Below, in pieces: positions 43,535 to 52,412 of a DNA stretch of 64,000 nt; the first letter of the stretch is position 1, and each line of letters starts with the position of its first letter. The stretch lies in the NCBI GenBank assembly GCA_029865225.1, contig JAOUHJ010000005.1, positions 28,130 to 92,129 on the forward strand, read 5' to 3'. Position numbers and translations under genes: made by a program. This DNA comes from Nitrospira sp. Lineage in GTDB: Bacteria > Nitrospirota > Nitrospiria > Nitrospirales > Nitrospiraceae. The notes under the pieces are model-generated. The model was given only the letters and a program-made list of their open reading frames with translations. It had not been told where the DNA came from and made no database searches.

Positions 43535-45118
43535 ATGGCTATCGTAGATGAATGTGTCGGACTAGATGTCGGACAAACCGGCTTAAAGGCCGTCCGGTTC
43601 CGCCGCCGCTTGAGTGGTCGTGAAACCGTCGACTATTTCCAGCACCCGATGCCGTTTTCACGTCCGGAAGACCTCGAACCGGCTCGGCGTGTACAGTCTT
43701 TACGGAGCTTCATTTGGCAACATGGCCTCTACGCCACCGACCGCTTGGTAACCGCCATCCCCTGTCAGGACCTCTTTGTCAGGACGCTTTCGTTTCCATT
43801 CAAAGATTCGGCCAAACTGGCACAGGTCGTGCCATTCGAAGTCGAGAATCTTGTCCCCATGCCGCTCGAAGATCTGGCGGTCGGAAGCCTGGTACTCCCG
43901 CCGGAGCAGTCGATTGAAGGAGTCGCACGTGAAGTCAAAGGCTCCGAAGTGCTCATCACCGCCGCACCCAGAGACAAGGTCGCCGAGCATCTTCGTTTTC
44001 TCGCCCAAGCCGATGTGGAACCATCCGCGATCAACGTGGATGCCATGGCGCTCTTTTCCGTCACCCAATATCTGCAAGAGGAAGGGGCCAACGTACCGCC
44101 GGATCTGGCGATCATCGACGTCGGCGCTTCGAAAACTACGCTCTGCCTCGTTCAGGGAGGGCGTCCCGTCGTGCTCCGGACCATCCTCTGGGGCGGTAAC
44201 CACCTCACCCATGCCTTGGCTATCCGTCATGCCTGCAGCTTCGCCGACGCTGAGCGTCACAAACGCACGCTCGCGGTGGATCAGGTGCATGGGTTGTTGG
44301 AGCCTATCTTGAGGGAACTGCGAATCACGCTGCAAGCCTATCAAGGAAGCGACCGTGGTCGGCTGACCCATTCCTGGATCTGTGGAGGCGGATCCAAGCT
44401 ACATGAAATCGGGGACTATGTGTCGCGACAATTGGGACTCTATCCGGTGGGGCCACGCCAGGGATTCGGGGCTGATGCGCCACGAGCCTTTTCCATCGCC
44501 TTCGGTCTCGCGATTCACCCGAAGATCATCAGGCCACGCTGGCGATTTAAGTCGTCTCCGCTCGGACTTGCCCTTGATCTGAAGGGTGTGACGGAAGCAA
44601 CGTCCTCGGACACGATCACAAGCAAACAGGACCGGCGTTTGGCCGTCATTGCTGTTCTGGTCATCGCACTGTTGGCGGTCGGAGACTTCACCGTACACTT
44701 TATGCTGCAAGACCAACGGGTGACGAGGCTGAAAGCCGCCTTGCAGAGCCGGTATGAGCAATTCTTTGGCGCCGGTGCCGCTCCTGGAGAAGAACTGGAT
44801 TTGGCCCAATACCGCATCGGCCAGCTTGATAAATCCCTTGGTCTGGTTGACACCACAGACCAGACCGTCTTGCGTACGCTGTCGGTCTTCGTGAAGCAAC
44901 TGCCGCCCGGGACAACGGTCAAGGTTCGAGAGTTGACCGTCGATGGAGCGGTGATCCTCATGGAAGGTGAGACCACCTCGTTCGACGCCGTCGAACGGGT
45001 GAAACAAACCCTCGCCGGCAGCGTTCAGCTCGCGGATGTTGCGGTCACGGAAACTCGTGTAGGCGCAGCACCCAATCAAGTGGTGTTTCGAATGACCGTC
45101 ACGGTGAAACCGTCATGA
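43535..45118 (+). CDS. gspL: type II secretion protein GspL (PilM-like + membrane/ferredoxin-like part)
   Basis: A 527-aa protein. Residues 1 to about 340 are an actin-like cytoplasmic domain of the PilM/GspL type: ECVGLDVGQTGLKAVRFRRR, TAIPCQDLFVRTLSFPFKD and AIIDVGASKTTLCLVQGG. A membrane segment (AVIAVLVIALLAVGDFTVHF) lies near residues 370-390, and a periplasmic ferredoxin-like region with a coiled-coil start follows. GspL binds GspE and GspM. Its stop overlaps the gspM start by 4 nt. Confidence 0.88.
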   Translation: MAIVDECVGLDVGQTGLKAVRFRRRLSGRETVDYFQHPMPFSRPEDLEPARRVQSLRSFIWQHGLYATDRLVTAIPCQDLFVRTLSFPFKDSAKLAQVVPFEVENLVPMPLEDLAVGSLVLPPEQSIEGVAREVKGSEVLITAAPRDKVAEHLRFLAQADVEPSAINVDAMALFSVTQYLQEEGANVPPDLAIIDVGASKTTLCLVQGGRPVVLRTILWGGNHLTHALAIRHACSFADAERHKRTLAVDQVHGLLEPILRELRITLQAYQGSDRGRLTHSWICGGGSKLHEIGDYVSRQLGLYPVGPRQGFGADAPRAFSIAFGLAIHPKIIRPRWRFKSSPLGLALDLKGVTEATSSDTITSKQDRRLAVIAVLVIALLAVGDFTVHFMLQDQRVTRLKAALQSRYEQFFGAGAAPGEELDLAQYRIGQLDKSLGLVDTTDQTVLRTLSVFVKQLPPGTTVKVRELTVDGAVILMEGETTSFDAVERVKQTLAGSVQLADVAVTETRVGAAPNQVVFRMTVTVKPS

Positions 45119-45663
45119 TGCCACAGTTTCGAGAACGTTGGCACCACATGTCCAAACGGGAGCAGACACTCGTCTTGGTGGGGGGCATCGTGCTCGGGCT
45201 TAGCCTCCTCTTCGTGCTCATCGTGGACCCCTTGCTCGACACATTGGATCGCCTTGAGCGTCAAACGGTACGAAAGCAGAAAGATCTCACCGAGTTGGCG
45301 CTGTTGAGTCAGGACTATCTCACCAAGCGGGATCGTTTGGCGAAGGTCGAACGTCGCATGCCCACACACGATCAACACTTTTCGCTGCTCACCTTCATGG
45401 AGGAAGCGGCCACGACGGCGCACGTGCGCGAACGTATTACGAGCATGCAGCCGCAGGTACAAACGCTCGCCCAAGGCTATGAAGAAACCGCCGTCGATCT
45501 GCGCTTGGAAGGCGTGCAACTGCCGGACGTGCTGGCGTTACTCGTCGCGATCGACCAAGCGCCCTACGATCTGCATGTCCGCCACCTACAAATGCGCCCA
45601 AAATTCGATAATCCGGTGAACATGGACGCCACCATTCGGATCTTGAGTTATGCCAAAAGCTGA
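45115..45663 (+). CDS. gspM: type II secretion protein GspM
   Basis: A 182-aa protein with one membrane helix (LVLVGGIVLGLSLLFVLIVD, residues about 20-40), then a coiled-coil (ERQTVRKQKDLTELALLSQD) and a ferredoxin-like periplasmic domain. It pairs with GspL in the inner-membrane platform. Its start overlaps gspL (ATGA) and its end overlaps gspK by 14 nt. Second Met at residue 12 is possible as start, but the overlap favours the first. Confidence 0.87.
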   Translation: MMPQFRERWHHMSKREQTLVLVGGIVLGLSLLFVLIVDPLLDTLDRLERQTVRKQKDLTELALLSQDYLTKRDRLAKVERRMPTHDQHFSLLTFMEEAATTAHVRERITSMQPQVQTLAQGYEETAVDLRLEGVQLPDVLALLVAIDQAPYDLHVRHLQMRPKFDNPVNMDATIRILSYAKS

Positions 45664-46594
45664 CGAACGAGGTGTCGCGCTCCTGTTGGCACTCCTCGTC
45701 TTGACTCTTCTGACAGCCCTCATTCTTGAATTCGATGCCGAGGCACGCCGCGAATACCGAGCGGCGGCGACGTTTCGAGACGACTATAAGGCCAGCATGT
45801 TGACCAGGGCGGCTGTGCAGGCGATGCGTGCCGTCTTGGCGCAGGATCTCTTGCGGGAAAAGATGACCGGCCAAAAGTACGACGCTCCGACCGACATCTG
45901 GGGCATGCCGATCAAAAACTACGCCATCGGCGACGGGTTCCTCACGGCGCAGATCAAGGATGAAACGGGAAAAGTAAACCTGAACGACCTCGCGTCAACG
46001 TCGGGTGGTGAACTAGAACAGAAAAAGAAAGTCTTCCGAGTCAGACGTCTCTTCGAACTGCTGAAAGTCAGTCCGAACTTGGTGGATGCCCTGATCGACT
46101 GGATCGATCAGGATGACGCTCCCCAACCAGCCGGCGCGGAGAGCCAGTACTATCAATCCTTGCGACCGCCCTATCGGGCCGCGAATTCGCCGTTGCCGGG
46201 ACTCGGGGATCTTCGGCTTATCAAGGGATTTACGCCGGAGATCATCGAACGCATCGAACCCTATGTGACGGTCTACCCCTTGGAAGGCGGAGGACCGGTC
46301 AACCTGAATACAGCAGATCCGATCGTCATTCAGACGCTCGACCCAAGCATTACCCAAACAATCGCGATGGAAATCGTCCAAGGACGCCCCTACAAAACGA
46401 AGGTCGAGTTGGATCGAGTCAGTAGTTTTCAAGAAATCGGCAGGACATTGCGCAACGACTACGACATCAAGTCTGACTATTTTTCGGCACGCCTGGCCAT
46501 TACGATCAATGAAACCACCAAATCCTCATTTGTGGTGCTGAGACGCGATGCCAGCAAAGGCGAGAGTACGGTGGAATATATGCGGATACTCTAG
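45650..46594 (+). CDS. gspK: minor pseudopilin GspK
   Basis: A 314-aa tip pseudopilin. The short leader ends DERG/VALLLALLVLTLLTALIL and lacks Glu5, as is normal for GspK. The globular part contains GKVNLNDLAS and two helix-hairpin-helix-like regions (LVDALIDWIDQDDAPQPAGA, then PVNLNTADPIVIQTL). It is the last gene of the operon; 5 nt later begins the convergent response-regulator gene, with no clear terminator between. Confidence 0.9.
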   Translation: MPKADERGVALLLALLVLTLLTALILEFDAEARREYRAAATFRDDYKASMLTRAAVQAMRAVLAQDLLREKMTGQKYDAPTDIWGMPIKNYAIGDGFLTAQIKDETGKVNLNDLASTSGGELEQKKKVFRVRRLFELLKVSPNLVDALIDWIDQDDAPQPAGAESQYYQSLRPPYRAANSPLPGLGDLRLIKGFTPEIIERIEPYVTVYPLEGGGPVNLNTADPIVIQTLDPSITQTIAMEIVQGRPYKTKVELDRVSSFQEIGRTLRNDYDIKSDYFSARLAITINETTKSSFVVLRRDASKGESTVEYMRIL

Positions 46595-46599
46595 ACCGA

Positions 46600-47496
46600 T
46601 CAGCGAAGTAGCATCGTGATCGTCACTTCGTTGCCGCAGTCATTGTACGCCAAAGAAGGAAAAAACGAGCGAGTTAAGAACACCCCTCTTCCGTTCACAT
46701 CCTCCGACCCACACATGTCTTGCGAGCGGGAGAGAAACGTCCGCCACTTAAAGCCTTTCCCTTCATCAGTGATACGGTACGTCAGGCTATTCCCGCCCTT
46801 GTCATAAAGCGTGTGGATGGTCACCCTCCGATCTTTCAATCGCGCTTGATTCAATCGTTGGGCGAGAAGTTGCTCATACTGACCGGTAGCCAAGGCCTCC
46901 TGCTTCTCCTGATAAAAGATCTCCAGATTTCCATGTTCGATGGCATTGAACAGTAGTTCTTGCAGCGCCCCCTGAAGATGCAGCCGTCGTACCGCCGGCA
47001 ACATCGATGCCGTGGTTTTGATAAGCCAGGAAATAATCCCGGGGATATGGGCAGGATCCGAGTCCACCGTGAGCCGATACTCCGATCGGCAGAGTCCAGG
47101 AAGATCGGACAGATCACCGGGAAGAAGACCGCGAACGCGCTGGATCGCATGCGCCAGTTCTTCCTCGGTCACCGGCTTATGCACATAATCAGCAGCTCCG
47201 GCACGAAGCGATTCGAGGATCAGAGATTCCGGTGCGTCTTGGGCCATCACAATCACGGGGCAGGGATCCTGTCGAGCTTTCAGCTCTTTCACCAAGGCAA
47301 GCCCCGCTGCATCAGGGAGAAACAAGTCCGTGAGCACGATGTCCGGGGCTGCCGTGTCTATCGTAGCCAGGGCAGCACTGGGATCCGGTGCAGCCAGGAC
47401 AGAAAAGCCTCGGCCCTGCAGGTGCTGAACGATGAGGGCGTGGGTTTCCGGACAGGGGTCGATGACCAACAGATGATCTGAAGGCTCTGTGGTCAT
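46600..47496 (-). CDS. response regulator fused to an RsbW-like ATPase domain
   Basis: A 298-aa cytoplasmic protein. Residues 1 to about 125 are a receiver domain (phospho-acceptor Asp57 in DIVLTDLFLPD; conserved Lys in VHKPVT). The C-terminal part is a GHKL/HATPase_c domain of the anti-sigma kinase type: LQGALQELLFNAIEHGN (N box), ITDEGKGF (G1) and GRGVFLTRSF (G2). It would phosphorylate STAS antagonists in a partner-switching circuit, controlled by receiver phosphorylation. Overlaps the Hpt gene by 4 nt. No sigma factor gene is nearby. Confidence 0.82.
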   Translation of the reverse strand: MTTEPSDHLLVIDPCPETHALIVQHLQGRGFSVLAAPDPSAALATIDTAAPDIVLTDLFLPDAAGLALVKELKARQDPCPVIVMAQDAPESLILESLRAGAADYVHKPVTEEELAHAIQRVRGLLPGDLSDLPGLCRSEYRLTVDSDPAHIPGIISWLIKTTASMLPAVRRLHLQGALQELLFNAIEHGNLEIFYQEKQEALATGQYEQLLAQRLNQARLKDRRVTIHTLYDKGGNSLTYRITDEGKGFKWRTFLSRSQDMCGSEDVNGRGVFLTRSFFPSLAYNDCGNEVTITMLLR

Positions 47497-47855
47497 AATG
47501 CGGCAAGCCCTTTGTCCCGCTCAAGACGTAGCGCGTTCAGAAGACGAAGAATTTCCCGTTCCAAGGTTGCATAGAGTGCTTCTGCCTGGGCAAGGTTGCC
47601 GGCCTTCGCCGTTTCCTCCAACGCCTTGCAGGCATCCAGGGACGCGGGCGCGCAGAACTGGAGCACCGCTCCCTTGAGGCGATGGCTGGATCGAGCCACA
47701 CCGACGGCGTTTTGGACATCGAGAGCCGCCTTCGTCTCGGCTAAGTCCTTCGGGCCGTGTTCGAGGAAGAGTTCCACCATCATGTCGAATGTCTCCCGGT
47801 CATGATCGACCCGGGCCAGCGCCTCATCAAGATTGAAAACCGAATCATGACTCAT
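47493..47855 (-). CDS. Hpt phosphotransfer protein
   Basis: A 120-aa single-domain histidine phosphotransfer protein. The phosphorylation motif is SSHRLKGA with His58. It is helical throughout (FDMMVELFLEHGPKDLAETK). It would shuttle phosphate between a histidine kinase elsewhere and the receiver domains of its two neighbours, both of which carry a REC domain. It sits between the REC-PP2C gene (12 nt upstream) and the REC-HATPase gene (overlap). Confidence 0.82.
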   Translation of the reverse strand: MSHDSVFNLDEALARVDHDRETFDMMVELFLEHGPKDLAETKAALDVQNAVGVARSSHRLKGAVLQFCAPASLDACKALEETAKAGNLAQAEALYATLEREILRLLNALRLERDKGLAAL

Positions 47856-47867
47856 GACATTGGCTTT

Positions 47868-49085
47868 CTAGGTATCGGTATCCATCACCTCGACACCCAT
47901 CAGAGCGACATCGTCTGGGAATTGCTCATGCCCCTGCCACCTGATCGCCTCGCTCACACACCCAGGGACGACTTCAGCCAAGGGGCAGGTCCCGAACCGA
48001 CGAATGGTCTCCTCCAAGCGACCCTGTCCCCATAAATCGCCGTTCGAGTTTGGAACTTCATAGAGTCCGTCGCTGAGGAGATACAGCCTGTCGCCTGGCG
48101 CAACCGGCAGCTCCTCAGTCAGATAGCTCGTCGTTGGATCAAAGCCAAGCGGCAAATTGGGTTTCGCCATCCAACAGACCTCACCGGATCGGCGGTGAAA
48201 AAGCGCACCGTTGTGCCCAGCCGTCGCGTACGACAGCGTGCCGCAGCGGACATCGAGTGTCGCAAAGGCGATCGTAAAATAGTGTCCATTTTCAGTGAGG
48301 GGGAAATGTTTATTCGCTTCCGTCAAGATTGCACCGGGATCACTCGATCCGATATGGCGTAGCAGGCTCTCCCTGCGCAAAAAGGTGGACAAGGAAGCCG
48401 ACCGCAACGCGGGCGACACACCATGGCCGGAGGCATCAAGCAGATACAAGCCGAGAAGGTCATCACTCCAAGATACGATGTTAAAGAGATCTCCCCCTAA
48501 GGCCAGCGAAGGCCGATAGAGGCAGACCATCTGCACACTGGGCCCGATGGTCCCCGAGACCGGGAGCAACGATTCGACGTAGCGTGCAGCGGACTGGAGT
48601 TCACGCTCGAGCATCTGCTGTTTCCGTCGAATTTCCTCCGTCACATCTTCTAACCGCCGGATCAAGCTGGCAGCGCGCATCCCGGTTTGAACACGGGCCA
48701 TAATTTCATACTTGCTCGCGGCCTTGCTGAGAAAGTCATCAGCCCCGCGGGCCAACCCCTCGGCAATTTGCTCCGGTTGATCATGACTCGTCATCATGAG
48801 AATTTGACTTGTCAGGAGTTCAGGGTCCTGACGGACCCGTTCACAAAAAGCAGGACCATCAATGTCGGGCATCATCCAATCGAGAATCGTCAGATCCGGT
48901 CGCTCCCGACGAAGCGCATCCAGTCCGGATTTACCGTCGACCGCTTCGATCACACGATACCCAAGCCGCTTGAGTCGCGCCGCCATCGCGATACGTGCGG
49001 TCGGCTCGTCATCGACGACGAGCACGGTTTTCATCACCTTCTCGTCCATAGTGGAGGGTACCGACTGCTGTGATGATGTCAGCAT
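47868..49085 (-). CDS. response regulator with RsbU-type PP2C phosphatase domain
   Basis: A protein of up to 405 aa. The receiver domain has the acidic pair in VLVVDDEPTA (Asp25/26) and the acceptor Asp69 in PDLTILDWMMPD. A coiled linker (RKQQMLERELQSAARYVESL) joins a SpoIIE/RsbU-like PP2C domain with GGDLFNIVSW and DASGHGVSPALRSASLSTFL, whose acidic residues bind metal. It would dephosphorylate STAS antagonists when activated. Starts at 49085, 49049 or 49034 are possible; none has a strong ribosome site. It belongs to the same operon as the STAS genes. Confidence 0.87.
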   Translation of the reverse strand: MLTSSQQSVPSTMDEKVMKTVLVVDDEPTARIAMAARLKRLGYRVIEAVDGKSGLDALRRERPDLTILDWMMPDIDGPAFCERVRQDPELLTSQILMMTSHDQPEQIAEGLARGADDFLSKAASKYEIMARVQTGMRAASLIRRLEDVTEEIRRKQQMLERELQSAARYVESLLPVSGTIGPSVQMVCLYRPSLALGGDLFNIVSWSDDLLGLYLLDASGHGVSPALRSASLSTFLRRESLLRHIGSSDPGAILTEANKHFPLTENGHYFTIAFATLDVRCGTLSYATAGHNGALFHRRSGEVCWMAKPNLPLGFDPTTSYLTEELPVAPGDRLYLLSDGLYEVPNSNGDLWGQGRLEETIRRFGTCPLAEVVPGCVSEAIRWQGHEQFPDDVALMGVEVMDTDT

Positions 49086-49161
49086 CGTGTTAGGCTGGAC
49101 CAGACAGACACGGCCGTTCAGAATGAATCATGCTGTACGTCTTGGTCGAATACGACCTGGA

Positions 49162-49512
49162 CTAGGCCGCCCGTTGCTGTCCGGCCAACGCATCTTGCTC
49201 GTTGTCATAGACAGGAATGAGTTTTTGAATGTTGGCCAGGCTCATGATTTCCCGCACGTAACTTTGTGGCTTCAACATACTCACTTTTCCTTGGCTCAGC
49301 TTGAAGTTCTGAGAGACGAGCGCCAGCAAGCCGAGACCGGAACTGTCCACAAATCTCACGTCCGCCATGTTCAAGATGAGATGCCGACAGCCTTTCTGTC
49401 GAATCGCCTCCACGGCCGTCTTGAATTGTTCTCGGTTGGCATACGTCAAATCTCCACTGAGCTCAAGCACTACACCATTCGGAACCGGACGTTCTTTCGT
49501 TTGCATGGCCAT
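49162..49512 (-). CDS. STAS-domain anti-sigma factor antagonist
   Basis: A 116-aa SpoIIAA/RsbV-like STAS protein. The core is GVVLELSGDLTYANREQFKT, then HLILNMADVRFVDSSGLGLL, with the canonical serine pair after the Asp (VDSSGLG). It would be the phosphorylatable switch in the partner-switching module. A paralogue with a variant serine motif is encoded just upstream (49561-49896). Confidence 0.88.
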   Translation of the reverse strand: MAMQTKERPVPNGVVLELSGDLTYANREQFKTAVEAIRQKGCRHLILNMADVRFVDSSGLGLLALVSQNFKLSQGKVSMLKPQSYVREIMSLANIQKLIPVYDNEQDALAGQQRAA

Positions 49513-49560
49513 GACTTCCTCCTTCTATCAAATCAATCGAACTCAGTTCGTATGCTCCCC

Positions 49561-49896
49561 TCATGCGGCTCGAGATGCAGCTGCCTCTTCCGTTGGAAAT
49601 ACCGGAATCATTCTGTCAAGATTTGCCAGCTCCAGAATGGTCTTGACCGTACCCTGTGGCCCTACCAGACTGAGCATGCGCTCATCCGCGATCAACTGTT
49701 GAGACGTCAACGCTAGGAGGCCGACTGCGGCACTATCGACATAGGTGGTATCATGTAAATCGACAATGAGGTGTTTCCTCGATGACTCCTTAAAGGTCTT
49801 CACAGCGGAGGAGAAGTCCTTGCGGTTGCGATGTGTAAAGACATCATCAATGTGAATCACGGTGGTGGTCTGTGAGGTTCGCTGAGTGATCGGCAT
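49561..49896 (-). CDS. STAS-domain anti-sigma factor antagonist (variant serine motif)
   Basis: A 111-aa STAS protein from the ATG at 49896 (TCTGGAG in front). It aligns with the 49162-49512 protein throughout (HLIVDLHDTTYVDSAAVGLL, then ILELANLDRMIPVF). The serine region reads VDSAAVG instead of VDSSGLG, so the second serine is replaced by alanine. That may alter phosphorylation by the anti-sigma kinase. First gene of the partner-switching operon. Confidence 0.85.
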   Translation of the reverse strand: MPITQRTSQTTTVIHIDDVFTHRNRKDFSSAVKTFKESSRKHLIVDLHDTTYVDSAAVGLLALTSQQLIADERMLSLVGPQGTVKTILELANLDRMIPVFPTEEAAASRAA

Positions 49897-50018
49897 ATGA
49901 ACTCCAGACAAATAAATACTCAGCTGGACATGTCAGTCGTACTTGACTGCCTACTATTGTCGGTTGAAATTCCTCGAGACTTGAGGTCTGGGTGGTTGGG
50001 CAGCTAGGGGTCGAAGGT

Positions 50019-50858
50019 CTATGGCGTCCTGGAGCGGTTCATTCCGGATAACTCCGGAACCAACTCCGAGTCGCTCGCCGGCACACCTTCTGTTGATTGA
50101 TCGGAGGCATCCGCCTCATTCTCTGCCTGGAGAAGAGGAGCAGGCGGCGCCTGCTCAAGAATCACAACCTCGACTCGACGATTTTTCGCCCTCTGTTCCA
50201 AATCGAGGTTGGCTGTTACAGGCCTGGTATCAGCATGCCCCACCGCAGCAAGGTGGTCGGCCGGTACGCCATAGAGTTCGGACAGTACTCTGACAACCAT
50301 CACGGCTCGAGCCGCCGACAATTCCCAGTTCGAAGGAAATTGTGCGGTGCGGATCGGCACGTTATCCGTGTGTCCCTCGACCTTCGTATGGCGATTCAGC
50401 TCGACAAGTGCCCCACTAAGGCCCTCAAGAAATGGCAGCGCTTCGGTACGCACTGCCGCCTCTCCGCTGTTGAACAGGAGCTGATCAGGAATTGTGATCA
50501 CGATGTCGCCATTGATTTGTTCGATAATTCGCACCGCCGACATTTGGGGCACTGCCGTAATGCTCTTCACCAAATTTCTCAGTTTTCTGACGACCACTTC
50601 CTTACTCCCTGGTGCATCAGGCGCCGTGAGTGCCGATTTATTGGTGCTCAAGGTAAAGGCGGCTGGGGAAGCAGGGGGGCTCACGACCGGATTGAGTGCT
50701 GCCTTGATCGACTCGCTGACTGTTCGATACTTTCCTACATTGACCGAGGAAATGGAGTACATGACGACAAAGAACGCAAACAGGAGGGTGATGAAGTCTG
50801 CATAGGAGACCAGCCAACGCTCGTGGTTTTCATGTTCTTCGTGCTTATGTTTTGCCAT
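50019..50858 (-). CDS. motB: flagellar stator protein MotB
   Basis: A 279-aa protein with one N-terminal membrane helix that holds the proton-carrying Asp21 in WLVSYADFITLLFAFFVVMY. The C-terminal OmpA-like domain binds peptidoglycan (VEGHTDNVPIRTAQFPSNWE, then LELSAARAVMVVRVLSELYG-type segment and RRVEVVIL). The N-terminal KHKHEEHENHE stretch is rich in charged residues. It follows motA by 69 nt and would form the stator with it. Confidence 0.93.
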   Translation of the reverse strand: MAKHKHEEHENHERWLVSYADFITLLFAFFVVMYSISSVNVGKYRTVSESIKAALNPVVSPPASPAAFTLSTNKSALTAPDAPGSKEVVVRKLRNLVKSITAVPQMSAVRIIEQINGDIVITIPDQLLFNSGEAAVRTEALPFLEGLSGALVELNRHTKVEGHTDNVPIRTAQFPSNWELSAARAVMVVRVLSELYGVPADHLAAVGHADTRPVTANLDLEQRAKNRRVEVVILEQAPPAPLLQAENEADASDQSTEGVPASDSELVPELSGMNRSRTP

Positions 50859-50927
50859 TTAGGACCGTGAAGCGTGAAGCGTCTGCATGATGTGCGCTCA
50901 AGACTTTGACGAAATACGAACAACGCT

Positions 50928-51698
50928 TCACTTCTTCGACTCCTTGGTTCGTTCGTTATGTGGAAGAACCCCTTCCAGTTTTTCCTGAAGGAGCCGAGGG
51001 TTTTCGCCCTGCGCCAGCCCTACCAGCCCCATGATCATCAGATTGCGAGATCCCGCTTCTTCTTTGAGCTTCAACTTCATCTTGTTGGCCATGGGTAAGA
51101 AGAAGAGATTGGCGGCTCCGACCCCATACACCGTCGCGACGAACGCCACAGCAATACCGCTTCCCAGCTTCGAAGGATCGGCAAGATTCTCCATCACATG
51201 GATCAGCCCAAGTACCGCACCAAGAATCCCGACGGTCGGCGCATACCCACCGGCGGCTTCCCACACCTTGGCCGCGATCACTCCCTGCTCTTCGTGGTGT
51301 TCCACTTCGATTTCCAGAATTTCGTGGACGGCCTTTGGGTCGGTTCCGTCGACAATTAGTTGAATCCCTTTTTTCATAAAGGGATCCTTAATGTCCTTGA
51401 GCTTGCCCTCCAGTGCCAGTAGACCTTGTTTCCGCGAGATGTTGGCAAGATCCAAGATCAGCTTGATCGTGCCTTTATTGTCGATGTGAGAGCCGGAAAT
51501 CGTCAGAGACAACGCGCCGAATGCCTTGATAACGACGGACAATGGATTCTGTATACAAATTGCACCGAGGGTCCCTCCAATTACAATGATGAAGGCCGTG
51601 AGCTGCATGATCGAGCCCAGATGTCCGCCTTCCAGCGCTTGCCCTCCGGCGATCGAGCCCAATGCGATGACCACTCCCAGAATGGTTGCAATATCCAT
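50928..51698 (-). CDS. motA: flagellar stator protein MotA
   Basis: A 256-aa inner-membrane protein with four membrane segments: IATILGVVIALGSIAGGQAL near the N-terminus, LTAFIIVIGGTLGAICI, then GGYAPTVGILGAVLGLIHVM and SGIAVAFVATVYGVGAANLF. The last pair matches the conserved TM3/TM4 of MotA, including the PTVGILGAVLG loop. The cytoplasmic loop lies between residues about 60 and 150. Precedes motB in the same operon. Confidence 0.93.
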   Translation of the reverse strand: MDIATILGVVIALGSIAGGQALEGGHLGSIMQLTAFIIVIGGTLGAICIQNPLSVVIKAFGALSLTISGSHIDNKGTIKLILDLANISRKQGLLALEGKLKDIKDPFMKKGIQLIVDGTDPKAVHEILEIEVEHHEEQGVIAAKVWEAAGGYAPTVGILGAVLGLIHVMENLADPSKLGSGIAVAFVATVYGVGAANLFFLPMANKMKLKLKEEAGSRNLMIMGLVGLAQGENPRLLQEKLEGVLPHNERTKESKK

Positions 51699-51710
51699 TA
51701 TGCAGATGCC

Positions 51711-51974
51711 TCATTTGAACCAGAACTGAGCCAGGATATCGTCGGGCATTTCTTGTTTCATGGCGCTAGCTTTGGATTCCTCAATCGTTTTCCGTCAAAC
51801 GCAGGAGTTTGAGAGGCCCTGCTTCTGTCATCCTGTTCAAGTCGGTCAAACGGAATGTGGTCGTCGGTAGTTGCGTACTGCTAATGCCCCACGACTCGCC
51901 TCCGAGATACCCTTGATCGCACGCTCAAAGAAACGGGCCAGCTCACCCAATTCTTCATAGAGTTTGTGTTCTGT
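51711..51974 (-). pseudogene. cheZ: apparent cheZ remnant between cheY and motA
   Basis: On the minus strand, after an in-frame TAA, a 42-residue stretch reads TEHKLYEELGELARFFERAI and then KGIS (51846-51974). LYEELGELARF resembles the conserved N-terminal helix of CheZ phosphatases. Further on, an ATG at 51761 opens a 16-residue frame (MKQEMPDDILAQFWFK) that resembles the short CheY-binding tail at the CheZ C-terminus (for instance QDDID.LL..F). The two pieces are in separate frames and the core between them is missing, as after a deletion. The gene order cheY-(cheZ)-motA also fits. Confidence 0.42.
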
Positions 51975-52031
51975 TTATTGGGCGCTCCCTCCGGCGGTTC
52001 TGATACGGATGATCGACTGCCGAACGATAGC

Positions 52032-52412
52032 CTATTTGAAAATGTTTCCGAGTTTCTCCTGCATGGTCTCTACCGTGAATGGTTTGACGATATAATTGCT
52101 TGCCCCGGCCTGCACGGCCTCAACCAAGTTGCTTTGCTGAGCTTTACCCGTCACTATCAACACGGGAATGGCCTTAAGCTTCTCATCCGCCTTGATTGCA
52201 CGCAACATGTCGATGCCCGTCATGACCGGCATGTTCCAGTCGGAAACGACACATCCAAATGTGTCGCTGCGTAGTTTTTGCAGCGCTTCCTGTCCATTTT
52301 CAGCCTCATCGATATTGGAAAATCCAAGCTGCCTCAGAATATTCTTCACGATTCTTCTCATCGTAACCATGTCATCGACCACAAGAATTTTCATGTTAGG
52401 ATCGGCTGGCAT
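52032..52412 (-). CDS. cheY: chemotaxis response regulator CheY
   Basis: A 126-aa single-domain receiver. Asp13/14 are in ILVVDDMVTMRRIVKNIL, the acceptor is Asp58 in FGCVVSDWNMPVMTGIDML, and the conserved Thr and Lys are in VTGKAQQ and IVKPFT. The NWMPV...MRRI pattern is that of CheY and not of a transcription factor. It binds the flagellar switch when phosphorylated. The ATG has GGAGACATT in front. Downstream lies the cheZ remnant and then motA. Confidence 0.9.
   Translation of the reverse strand: MPADPNMKILVVDDMVTMRRIVKNILRQLGFSNIDEAENGQEALQKLRSDTFGCVVSDWNMPVMTGIDMLRAIKADEKLKAIPVLIVTGKAQQSNLVEAVQAGASNYIVKPFTVETMQEKLGNIFK

Noticed and set aside
44399..45079. 226-aa minus-strand frame opposite gspL
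   Set aside because: Antisense shadow of gspL; no domain and no start signal.
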